Below are positions 30,883-41,361 of a stretch of DNA of 53,525 nucleotides, piece by piece. The translations under genes were made by a program, and so were the position numbers. Source of the DNA: Phellopilus nigrolimitatus (Eukaryota > Basidiomycota > Agaricomycetes > Hymenochaetales > Hymenochaetaceae); assembly GCA_021029095.1 (NCBI GenBank), contig JAJOHG010000169.1, forward strand, positions 1-53,525. Direction: 5' to 3'. How positions within the stretch are numbered: position 1 is the stretch's first letter; each line of letters opens with the position of its first letter. The notes beneath the pieces were generated by a model that was not told the DNA's origin, made no database searches, and saw only the letters and a program-made list of their open reading frames with translations.

Positions 30883-33312
30883 ATGGACTTACTGGACTCG
30901 TACGAATCGTTGTCTCCTTCCCCAATTCGAAATGACGTCGCTGCCGCTGTCCTGCGATCTATTATAAACGGTGTGCAGTCTCGTGTCTTTACACGCTATC
31001 GGTACAGATCACCAACGATGAATTAGCTCCGCCTTTCGCTTTCGCACCGACCGAGAGGGACAGACTCGTCCAGCTGCTTCTTAGAGACATCGGAGACAGT
31101 ATCCAGCGTTCAGATGGAAAAGGGAGACTCCCGCAGCAGGGTAAGCTCATTTTTAGTGGCTGTCGGACAATTCATATATATGCCGTTTAGATATCGGCCT
31201 GGCATTGCTGGCTCTGAAAATCCTAGGACGAGCCCCTGCCGCTTCAACTATAATCTCGAAAGAAAATGTAAACGGTAGTCACTTTGTTGCTTGCTGCATG
31301 CTTTAATTGATCATGTCATACTTTATATACCAGAATCTCAAGGTGCTCTTAGGCGCGGCAGAAACCCTTCGGGACGTGGACAATGAGGCGGCGGATGATG
31401 CTTTGCGTTGTGTTGCGAATGCTCTTTTGCTGATCGAGAAGGGTCGCTCAACGTGGGTTAACTTACGAGGCTCAACTCATTGTGTAAATTTGCTAGAGGT
31501 GAGTCTTTCATACTCGCCTATTATCTTGCTCTTAATCAGTGCATGCAGAAAACGACATCTCCTACGTGCATATTCCTGTGTTCCCGCATACTCTTTCTTT
31601 CTACTGCATCTTCTGCTTCCGAGCTGCTCAAAGGCCTTCTCGATCATCCTGCGGATTCGACGTCTGACGGGACATACGACTCTAATGCTCAGCAAGATAT
31701 AATCAATATAATCTCCAATCAGCTCGACTTCCTTTTATCCAGCATTCTACAGAATACGCTCATGAGCAAGGAGGCTATGACCGATCTGCTGAAGTTGACT
31801 TTCAATCTCCTCTGCCATTGGCCAAAGGTAATCGTCCATGCTCGCTATACTCTATTCGAGATTCCCAATCGGTCATGTTTTTAGATTGCACCTGATGCCG
31901 AAGATTCAAGCCAGGATTCTGGCAATGATGTTGAACGCGCAACACCTGAGCTCGCCGATGAAGATAGACCGGTACTTGGCGAACGATGGACAAAGCGGCT
32001 CGATGGGTTCGTCGAAAATTACTCTGGCCGTCAACATCTTTACTAACTTAACTTTTACATTTTAGAATTCTACCGTCATTACGACGAGTTTTTATCGGTC
32101 TACCACCGGTATCGCCAGCGCCGTTAGCAGCACCTTTAGCTCATGTCCTGCACGCTTTGTTACCGATCCCTGTGAGCGATAGACTTTATTCGGTCTGGTT
32201 CCCTGAGCAAGACGTTTTAGGTAAGTTCGTTCGTTATAGCTGCGTCTAATAATCGCTAATGTTCGTCCAGTATCAAACGAAAGTTCGAACATCGGCTCAA
32301 GCAACATCGCACCTATACCACCGGATACTCACTCGCAAGTTTCCTGTGGTTCGGTGTCTTCCACTGGAACAACACTTATTAAAGGGAAAGAGAAAGATGG
32401 TGAATTCCGGGGTGCTTTCGATCGCGCATTATCTATGTTGACTCCTCGCCTGTCTTTATCGTCTCGCTCACCATCGCCGTCTCCGCAAGTGTCTAAGGAA
32501 GCCGAGCTACCGCCAACCACTCCCGAAGTGTTAAGACGTAGCGTAGAACTTCTCGACATGTCTTTGGCGCATTATCTTCCCGGCAATGTTGACCCGGACG
32601 ATGCATCTGTCCGACGAATCTGTGTTCAAGAGGATGTTCAGCTAGATCACGTTCTGACGCCGCTTGTTCTGCTGTTGACAAAATTCTGCAAGTCTAATGT
32701 GAGCTGTCGCAAGTGTTTCCGAGAGCATATCCTGCCGTCGAACCTGTGCGTTCCCAATCATTCTATCAAAGCCTATGGGTTCTAATGCTGCACAGAGATC
32801 GTTCGTCATCAATAGAAGGCCGGGCAAATACACTTGGACGATGTGTTAGACTCATGGCTTGCGTCAACCATCCGCAGCTTAAAGATGCAGTCGGAGAACT
32901 ACTTTTCATCGCTTGTGACTCGGATGGTATGTGTTCGCAAACTGTCTGGGCGTGCTTCAAATAACCGTCCATTTCAGCCCAGGCGCTGTCAGGTCAGATA
33001 GGATATGGTAACGCCGCCGGTTTCCTCTTCAACAAGGGAATTCTTTCTGCGCCGCCGTGTGGATCGTCGAGCGGCGCCTCGGCCGTGACAGATCCATCTG
33101 TCAACCCCATCACTGGAATGATCCAACGCGAGCAGCCATCTGAGCCGGAGATGACGGACGAAGAGAAGGAGAGAGAGGCCGAAAAACTGTTCGTCCTGTT
33201 CGAACGGTTGGAAAAGTCGGGCGGTATGGAAAACCCTATCAAGAAAGCATTACACGAAGGGAAGCTCGAGAAATATACTGGGCGTCCCAATAAAGATGAG
33301 GATAGTGACTGA
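30883..33312 (+). CDS. RIC8: Synembryn/Ric8, G-alpha chaperone and exchange factor
   Basis: Ten exons: 30883-30970, 31027-31140, 31191-31267, 31334-31498, 31549-31827, 31885-32006, 32066-32220, 32271-32745, 32796-32926, 32978-33312; 646 residues. Conserved blocks include LLGAAETLRDVDNEAADDALRC, KEAMTDLLKLTFNLLCHWPK, LPIPVSDRLYSVWFP, RANTLGRCVRLMACVNHPQL and GYGNAAGFLFNKGI, ending NPITGMIQ and a charged tail (DEEKEREAEKLFVLFERL). Ric8 is an armadillo-like cytoplasmic protein that folds and activates heterotrimeric G-alpha subunits. Intron 1 is the least certain: donor GTGTGC at 30971 with acceptor at 31026 fits length and phase. A serine-rich insert (~32420-32500) is likely disordered and carries possible phosphorylation sites. 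Confidence 0.92.
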
Positions 33313-33615
33313 AACCGAGGCACAGGACGGGATATTTATCTAATATTAATTAATACTTTTTTCATCTGCGTACGCACATAATGAGACTAATCTCGTAGGA
33401 CATATGTATTGATGACGCTTGAGTGAAATGACGACGTTTCCTTAGAATAAGCTCGTCAACAAACTGCTTTTGATAATTCTATTTACAAGTGCAGATATCA
33501 AGACAAGATATTAGAGACAACATGTCTACAGGACAGCATATGCAAGATTATTAAAACGGCAAACAATAAACAAGCGAAAAACGACAACGCATAACGGAAG
33601 AAATATAGACATTAA
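33313..33615. other. Convergent 3' intergenic region
   Basis: 303 bp between the stops of RIC8 (+) and the Nsr1-like gene (-). AT-rich, with no gene; it must hold both polyadenylation signals. Confidence 0.6.
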
Positions 33616-35585
33616 TTAAAAAGTCATCCTCTCTCCCTTGAACTCGACAGCACCTCCAGTGCGAGCTCCACCACGGGGTCCACCACGTCCACCGCGGCCT
33701 CCCCTGTCGCCACCTCGTCCGCCACCACGTCCACCCTGGTGAAGAAATTATTAGACTTGTATAAGCAAATGAACGAAGATGATAGCTTACCCTGCCACCT
33801 CTGTCACCACCCCTGAAACCACCACCGGAACCACCACGACCGCCCTGTGGACAGTAACCAGTTGTAATCAGTTGTTGAGCAGACACAAGAAAAAATACTG
33901 ACCCATCCGCGATCACCTCCACCACGATCACCTCCGCCGAAACCTCCGCGACCGCGTCTCTCTCCACCTCCACCCCTGCCTCCGCCGCCTTCTGTGCGAG
34001 GTTGCGAGAAGTCCAGACGGAGAGGGCGACCGCCGATCTCCAGTCCCTTCGCACCATCGAACGCCTTCTTCGCTGATCCGATATCCACGAACTCGACGTA
34101 GCCAAAGCCCTTGGGCCGTTGCGTTTCCCTATCAGTAGGAAGGCGCACGCTTTTAACCTCGCCATACTCCGCAAAGACTTCCCACAAGCCATCCTCCGTC
34201 GTGTCAAAGCTGACGTTGCCGACGAATAAAACGCTTGACGGCTCACTCGGCACGTCTCCGAAAGCCTTCGCACGCTTCTCAGGGTTTGCGGGTTTCGGCG
34301 ATGTCTTGTCGATATTGACAGCTCTTCCATCGATTTCCTTCGAGCCATTCAGGGCGACAGCTGCGTTCGCACCCTCCATAGTGGCAAACTCTACGAAACC
34401 GAAACCGCGCGACTTTCCCGTATTCCGATCCATTTGTACACGAGCAGAGACGACCTCGCCGCAATCGGCAAACTCGGTCGCGAGCCAGTCATTATCGACG
34501 TTCCACGACAGCCTCCCAATAAAGCAAGTCTTAGATTCTTCTTCTGAATCCCCCGACGGAGCAGCCTCCCCAGAAGCTAGCTTGACTTTTTTTGTCGGAG
34601 CCTCAACGACTTCGTTGGCCTTACGCTTGCCTTTGTCTACGATCAGAAATAGAACTTGATGCGATGAATTCGTGCTCACCATTTTTCGCAGGAACCGCAG
34701 TATCAGTCATCTCAACGTCCTTGCTTTTCTCCTCAGAATCATCATCGGATGAATCGTCGGACGAATCATCTTCACTAGATTCAGCAGACTCAGCCTTTTT
34801 TGCCTGCTTTTCAACAGCGGGCTTCGCTTCCTCGTCCGAGCTATCGTCTGAGTCGCTATCATCTGAGTCGCTGGTGTCTTTGCCCACCGCCGCTTTTGTT
34901 GGTGAGGCTTTCACGGGCGCTGATTTTTTCGGCTCATCATCGTCTGACTCCGAGCTGTCAGAGCTTTCACTACTTTCTTCTTTGCTCGCTTTTTTAAGGG
35001 TAGACTTGACCTGCGCAGCTTTCGGCTTTTCGTCTTCAGACGTCTCGTCGCTGTCGTCCGAATCAGATTTGGACGAAGGCTTCACCAATTAACCTGCGTA
35101 TAAGCAAACGATTATGACTGCGTGAAACTGCCAACACACCTTGGACGTATTGCCGTTGGCCTTTGATACAGGCTTTTCCTCTTCGGAAGATGAGGACTCG
35201 TCGGATGAATCGTCATCGTCGCTGCTGCTTTGGGCCTTTTTGGCCTTTGTCTAACAATGAAGATATTAACAATTACGTTTTTCTCGAGACGATACGACGA
35301 GCACATACTGCAGCTGCCTTCCCGTTGACCTTGGTCGGCTTCTCACTTTCCGACTCGGACGACTCCTCGGACGATTGCTTTTTGAGGATTTTCTCCTTTT
35401 TCGAAGGTTTCGACTTGCCGTTTGCAATCTTCTAGTAAATGAAATAAAATTTTGGCCCGGAGCTGCGAGAAAATATGGCATACAGCTTTGGGCTTCGTAA
35501 CAATCTCCTTCGCAGCAGATAGCACCACTGCTGACTTTTTCTCCTTTACATCCTTGCTTTTGACTTTGCTGTCGGATTTTCCCAT
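33616..35585 (-). CDS. Nucleolin-like RNA-binding protein (Nsr1/Gar2 type)
   Basis: Seven exons: 35484-35585, 35309-35431, 35140-35250, 34680-35079, 33903-34636, 33791-33844, 33616-33735; 547 residues. The N-terminal ~250 residues alternate serine/aspartate/glutamate runs with lysine-rich stretches. Two RRMs follow: RNP2/RNP1 pairs CFIGRLSW with RGFGFVEF, and LFVGNVSF with KGFGYVEF. The C-terminal ~80 residues are an RGG box (GGRGG, GGDRGG, GGPRGGARTGG) ending FKGERMTF. This is the nucleolin plan; yeast Nsr1 and fission-yeast Gar2 act in the nucleolus in pre-rRNA processing and 18S rRNA production. The acceptor of intron 3 is taken at GGTGAAG because the upstream AG would bring TAA into frame. 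Intron 4 is only 43 nt. It shares a 205-bp divergent promoter with the Rab escort gene. Confidence 0.9.
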
Positions 35586-35790
35586 TTTTGCCGAGCGAAA
35601 ATGGAGGGGGGTAGGTAATGATGGGAGGAGGGAAAGGGAGGGAGAGCGAGAGAGTTGTAAATTCTGGACGTGAAAAACTTCGTCCAAAACCCCCAAATAG
35701 GAAGGAAGCAGCTGGTCACGAGACAGCGTCCCGAAGAGTATGCGTCGATCCCAGTGCCGCGGAATGCATCACACTGACTATCCATCCACA

Positions 35791-37625
35791 ATGGATTTGG
35801 AATCGCATTTTCAAGTGCTCTTGTTAGGAACAGGTCTCACTGAATCCATAACTGCAGCGTAAGCCTTTCTGTTTCTCCGCTCGTCTATTTCGCTGGCTTA
35901 TTATCATGCAGTGCGCTTGCCAAAGCCGGCTTCAAGGTTGTGCATATCGATATCAATTCCTACTACGGAGCCAGCGAAGCCAGCTTGACGACCGAAGAGC
36001 TCAAAACATGGATCGAGGCTATCTTGAAGAGCTCTGATAGTGTCTTACCATTAGCATCAGTACATGGGGAGTTACCGTCTTCCTCCAGATCGTATTCGTT
36101 GTCTTTGTCGCCATCAGTGTTCGCCTCTACTGGGCCCTTCATTACTTCTCTTATCGGTTCCGGAGTCGCTCGTTACGGTGGCTTCAGACTTCTTGAGCGT
36201 ACCTGTGTTTACTCTGCGGCTGGTTTCAAGAGTGTTCCGGGAAGCAAAGAGGACATTTTCAAATCCAAGGAGCTATCTCTTGTGGATAAAAGAAAGCTCA
36301 TGCGCTTTTTGACCTTTGCTTCAGGAGATTTTGAATGCTCTTCTGAAATCCAAGGCAGAGAATCTATGTCGTTCTTGGAATTCCTAGAGGAAGTCTTCTC
36401 TATCAATAAGCAGCTCGCCTCTGCTCTTACATATGCTCTCGCCTTCTGCAGTACTAGTTCTGGTGCGTATCCTCGAACTATTTTAACAAAATCAACAAGA
36501 ACGTCTCCGGAGCCTTTCACACATCAGATACTATCATACCCGCATTGACTCGAATAAAGCACTATTTGCGCTCGGCAGGGCGATATGGCCCTTCACCATT
36601 TTTGGTTGGTCAGTACGGGGGCTTGGGAGAACTTGCTCAAGGATTCTGCAGGTGAAGACGATGATCTGCTTGTGCTACAGATTTATGGAGACGTCATTCA
36701 TGCTTACAATCACTTGCAGAGTATGCGCAGTATCTGGTGGGACGTACATCCTCGGACACGACATACTTGCCTTTCAAGAGGCTAATGCAGAGGGCGTGAC
36801 GAGTCATTGCCTGAATCTCAGAGGAATTCCCGAAAATCTTACAAGTGATATAATCATTGTCTCCTCTGATCTCCTGTCCAAACTCAAGAACGAGGACGGG
36901 GCTGACCTCGAAGGTCATTCGTCAGAGGGATCTCACATAGCACACTGCATAGCGGTCATCGATGGAACAATCGCTTCGCTTTTGACGCAGCAAGCTGCAT
37001 CCGAAGAAGGACGCACAGAAGAAACCGATTCGGTGGACGTTGATGATGGTCAAGCTCGAACCGTCGATTCTGCTCTACTAGTATATCCCCCAAACGTGCT
37101 ATCTACCGGGTCAGCGCAGTCGCCCGTCAACGCTATAATTAATGGTGAAGGCACTCTGTCTTGTCCACGCGGAAAGAGTATGTCGTTTATATCGTCTTAC
37201 ATGAATTAAAATGCTGGCGCTTACCGAAAAACGAGTAAGGTCTACTGTATCTGTCCACAGCTATGGATAAGAACACTTCGGACCGGCAGAACTCAGATGC
37301 AGAGCGTCTTCTCCGTCCATACCTGGATGCGACACTGTCGTTGGCTCGCACCACGGATGCCTCAACCCCTAAAGAGCTTTTTAGCGCGTTTTATGTGAAA
37401 TCGAGTCGTACATTCTCAGCTCCTTTCTTGGATTCCTTAAAGCAACGCGATATATTGGTATGCCCTTCTTTACCTTCCCATTTTGCGGAATCCGGCGATG
37501 CCGCTGCTGTCTATGCGGAGGCATTGTTTCGGGAAACGGCGAAGCATCTAGGAAGGCTTGACTTCGAGAATATGGATTTTTGGCCTCCTTTGCCGATGGA
37601 CCCTGATGACGAAGACATCTCCTGA
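35791..37625 (+). CDS. MRS6: Rab escort protein (Rab geranylgeranyltransferase component A)
   Basis: Exons 35791-35858, 35912-36462, 36528-36651, 36720-37177 and 37261-37625; introns of 53, 65, 68 and 83 nt keep the frame; 521 residues. The GDI/REP family start is clear: a dinucleotide-fold loop LLLGTGLTESITAAALAKAG, then FKVVHIDINSYYGA. Later blocks are KRKLMRFLTFA, RIKHYLRSAGRYGPSPFLVG, GLGELAQGFCRVCAVSGGTYILG and the C-terminal WPPLPMDP. REP presents newly made Rab GTPases to the geranylgeranyltransferase and delivers them to membranes. REP rather than plain GDI is favoured by the length, the insertion after the N-terminal fold and the acidic tail (DPDDEDIS), but GDI is the nearest relative. 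Confidence 0.92.
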
Positions 37626-37888
37626 AGAGGATTATACTTTATAAGCGTATGTAATTCGATGCAGCGTATCGGTCGGGCTTCATTTGAAAATTATCTGCTA
37701 TTCGACTGATTGCAACAAGGAACCAACATATCGCATATGAGATGAATACAAAGTAAGTTCTCAGCCCTCAGAAAGCCACGAAAGAAAACTCAACGCTCAA
37801 ACCAGACGTTGCCCTCGTATACAGAAGGCGGCGTCGCAATAGACATAAGGATGAAAAGATGTATGAATTAGCATTATATAGCATACGC
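37626..37888. other. Convergent 3' intergenic region
   Basis: 263 bp between two stops; no gene or repeat seen. Confidence 0.6.
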
Positions 37889-40285
37889 TCAGCTCTCTTT
37901 CGATGTCGTTGAATCCCCGTTCAACTTCCTGTCCGACTGCTGTCTCGTCAGACCTGCGGCGGCAAACCCCCGCGCAGCAAACCCGCCACCCCTCCCCCGA
38001 CCTCGCCCACGGAAACCTCCTGAAGAATTCGGCTCGCGGTCTTCCGCTTGAACGATATATGGCACATTGTCTTTCAGTTTCTGAAGTGATGTTTAGTTCC
38101 CCGCAATATATGAATTCAGGAGTCAACAACATAGTTTTACCTCTCCATGTCTTTCCAGACCCGCCCTCATAGATTCTTCATCCCCGAATTCAACGAAGGC
38201 AGTTCGCGTTGCCTTGCCATAGTTCTGCGGGAAGTGCACGCGAACGATCTGTAAAAAAAGGTGGATGAGCATAGAATCTCAAGGGCATACATGATTTTTG
38301 GGATACATACGCTATCCGCTGCTCCACCGAAAAACTCCTTCACTTCAGACTCTGTGGCTATTACTGAATACCTCATAAACAATGTCCACGGGTTTCTAGG
38401 AGGCCTCTTAGACGTCGGAGTCTGAGCGCCAGAGCTTTCAGGACCAATCACAGGGGAAGCAGAATTCGCGCTCCAGTTTCCCCTTTCGTTCGTCTCAATC
38501 GGCGTCGCCTTACCAGAAGGAGGGGCAGACGACTGAGCAGCCTTAGACTCGGACGAAGGGTTTGTATCGTCAGAGGGCGCACCCTCTTTATCCTTTGCGT
38601 CTCGCTTCTCTTTTTTCTTCTCCTTCTTGCTCTTTTTATCGCCGGTTTCTGTAGGGCTGGACAATGCGGCATTTCCGTTGAGCTTAGGAGCCTGAGCTTC
38701 CTTCGGTGCCTCCTTTCCTGAGCCGGGAGCTGAAGGATGCTGGGTCTTGGGCAATTGTGGTGGTGGAGTAGGAGCGATTGATGGACCGCTGGACTTGGGA
38801 GCTAAAAGTGGCTGAGGTTTCGTCGGCGCAGGCGTACTGCTAGTCGACGTCGGAGCAGCGGCGACGTTGTTAGGTAGAGCAGAGGTTGTAGAGTTAGGCG
38901 TGGAACCCGAGTTTGCAGTACGACGATAAGCATAGTTAAAGCCTTTTTATACGAGTAAGTACACCATGTGAATGGAAAGAAGTGAACACATACCTTGGCT
39001 CTTGAGTTCAGCACTGACCCTGCCTTCCTTGACATCTAAAATCAAAGAACCGTATGCGGCATCGCAAAGATTCCAATTCCAACAATTCTTCCACGCAGGC
39101 TCATCACCAGTCGCTGTTCCTCCAGGGCCAATATGGGGTTGCATAGCAGGCACCCTTTCAATAACACTCAGGGCCTTCTCCAACAAAATGCGCTGATTTT
39201 CATCCACGACCGCTTCGACCTGGGGCTTCACGCTTTCCCAGATCTTATCGAAGCTATCCTTACCACTCATAATCTTGTGGCGGAAACCTTCGAAGTCACC
39301 CTGGACGCTGAACTCGTTCCATGAGCTTGTGTAGCGAAAATGCAATCCGGCGGAGATGGTAAGGTCGGCTTTAAGGATAAGCGCAAGCTGGGCAATAATG
39401 CCTTCGCGTCCTGGGCTCGCGTGAGTAACCAAAAGACGCGTCTCAGTGGGGTCATATACACGTTGCGCCGTATCGACGAGCTCTCCAATCTGCAGCGCGG
39501 TTGTCCACATCGTGCCTTGACCGCCAGCAATAGTCGCATTGCCATCGCCATTGTCAAACATCTTGTGCGGGACAAACGCCCCACCCAAACCAAGAAGGCG
39601 AAGCTTGACACCACCCACGTCGAGGCAGCGCGTCGTTGCTTCGTCAATGACATGGAGATTTTCAATATCATACGTTCCTTGACGGAACTTTTCGAGAACT
39701 ATGACGTCCTCACAAGCGCCCCAGACCGTGAACACCGGCACACTAAGCTTGAGCTGGCCGGATAGTAGTAGCGGAAATTCCGACAGTAGGGAAATGGTCA
39801 TAGCGGCACGTATGACGGCTGGTGGGGTCTCAGGAGAGAGGAGGGAGCCGCGCTGTGCGTTCGGGATTAAGGGCGAATATTGAGTGAGGTGTTTGAGAGT
39901 ACGATCGTTGATGCGTTCCAAACTTGAAGATTCTGTGATCGAGTCAGTAAGGATTAAAGGGCTTTTTAGAGAATAAAAAAGAGAGGCGAAAACGATCGTT
40001 CGGAGTCGCAAAGTCGACTGACGCCCGACAGGCGCGTTATGAATGAACTCGTAACTCACCAAAAAAGCCGAAGTCACCCGTGTGGATGATGGCCTTCGCC
40101 CCAGCCTCTCTTGCCATGTCGTTGAGACTTGAGAGACGGCCACGCACGTCTGCGATGCATAGTATGCGACCAGAAACGGTGTCGATGACCTTAGTTTGAG
40201 TATTAACCTGGAGCGGCTGCGTTCTTGGTAAGGGAGAAGCGCCCGGCCGAGTCGAGGACGAAGCTGTTCGAGTGGCAGATTGCAT
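37889..40285 (-). CDS. Metallophosphoesterase-like (DUF2433-type) protein with RRM-like and RG-rich C-terminus
   Basis: Exons 40060-40285, 38994-39932, 38311-38942, 38141-38248 and 37889-38080; 698 residues. N-terminal third: calcineurin-like phosphoesterase signals ILCIADVRGRLSSLN, AIIHTGDFGFF, VWGACEDVIVLEKF, LLGLGGAFVPHKMFDNGDG and LLVTHASPGREG. The canonical GDxHG and GNHD motifs are altered (ADVRG, GACED), so activity is doubtful. The middle is DUF2433-like (WKNCWNWNLCDAAYGSLILDV), then a long proline/serine/lysine linker. The C-terminus is RRM-like (NPWTLFMRYSV..SEVKEFFGGA..IVRVHFPQNYGKATRTAFVEF) and ends in an RGRGRGRGGG stretch. The family is fungal and of unknown function; an RNA-linked role is inferred from the tail. 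Intron 1 (39933-40059, 127 nt) is unusually long for this window. Confidence 0.78.
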
Positions 40286-41361
40286 GGCAGGATAGAATGC
40301 GTACCGTCCAAGAGCTCTTTAGAGAGATTGGAAGCGACGAGGGTGGCGACGACAGCAGCAACGTTCTTAGCGGCAGCGACAGCGACGACAGCGACGACGA
40401 CGACGAGCACTTCATCTTCGACAAATTCAAGCGACGCGACCCGTGATGTGACGCTGAAGTGACGCTCCTAATGGAGCACAGCAGGGACGTTCAACATAGG
40501 AATGGAACGTCGTTCCGTTCCTGTCGGCTACCCAAAAAAGTAAGAATTATTCAGCTTATATCCCTGAGTCACAGACGGTCACGCATCCGCCGGCAGCGAC
40601 AATGGTGCATATATGCGTCTTCTCAGCACTCTTTTCCATCCAAGCTCACTATAACTTGGCAAAGATATCTCAGCATATTTCATATATTAAGAGGCTTTTG
40701 ACCTTACCGAGTGTTCCAGATGCTCCCAGATGTACATCAGTTTGTAAACTGACTCCTTTTGCAAAACATATTTTCTCCCTTTGCACGTAACATAACATTT
40801 TCTTGAGAGAACACTTGCCATACTCATGATTATTACTTCTTTGATACTATATTTCTATGTCTATAAAGTACTGCACAGATTATATTCAGCATGTCCATGC
40901 ATTGGAGAGCCAGGAAATGGCACCAGTTTGCTTAAGAGGGTTCAATCACCACTATTAGATTCGGCAATGCTATTTTTTTTTTCTAAGCTCAGAAACTCAT
41001 TATATGTGTATATACCACAACTCAGAGTAATGTCCTTAATCTTCAAGAGCTGGAGTAAAGTGGTTGAGGCTAGATTGGTGCTATTTTGGAATGACAAGTG
41101 AGATGTAACGCCGCTGAATAATCCCTTCCTTTCTGGGTAGCCGACAGGAACGGAACGACGTTCCATTCCTATGTTGAACGTCCCTAGCCTCCTACTTTTG
41201 TGTGGCCGACGCGTCCGACCGTCTGGCAGAGTTTACACGACGACGAAGCGACGACGACGACGACAACAACCGCCACTTCCGCATGAGCCGACAAAGTCAC
41301 AGCACTGTAGTCGACTCGTTCGGCTTTGTCGACTTTCTAAAATATCTGTGACCGAATATCA
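40286..41361. other. Divergent intergenic region DUF2433-type gene/MED13
   Basis: 1,076 bp between the two start codons. CGACGA microsatellites lie close to each start (about 40330-40420 and 41235-41275). A 703-bp MITE occupies most of the middle, so the original shared promoter was probably ~370 bp. Confidence 0.7.
40483..41185. mobile_element. MITE with perfect 52-bp terminal inverted repeats
   Basis: Ends 40483-40534 and 41134-41185 are exact reverse complements (starting AGGGACGTTCAAC, ending GTCGGCTACCCA). Each contains the palindrome GGAACGTCGTTCC. The 600-bp interior is AT-rich with no gene. Flanking bases do not form a clear target duplication (AGCACAGC against AGCCTCCT), so the superfamily is open; the AGGGA terminus is compatible with hAT. 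Confidence 0.88.

Noticed and set aside
40225..40446. Plus-strand frame with an Asp/Ser-rich tail opposite the DUF2433-type start
   Set aside because: It overlaps a well-supported exon antisense, and the acidic run is translation of a CGACGA microsatellite.
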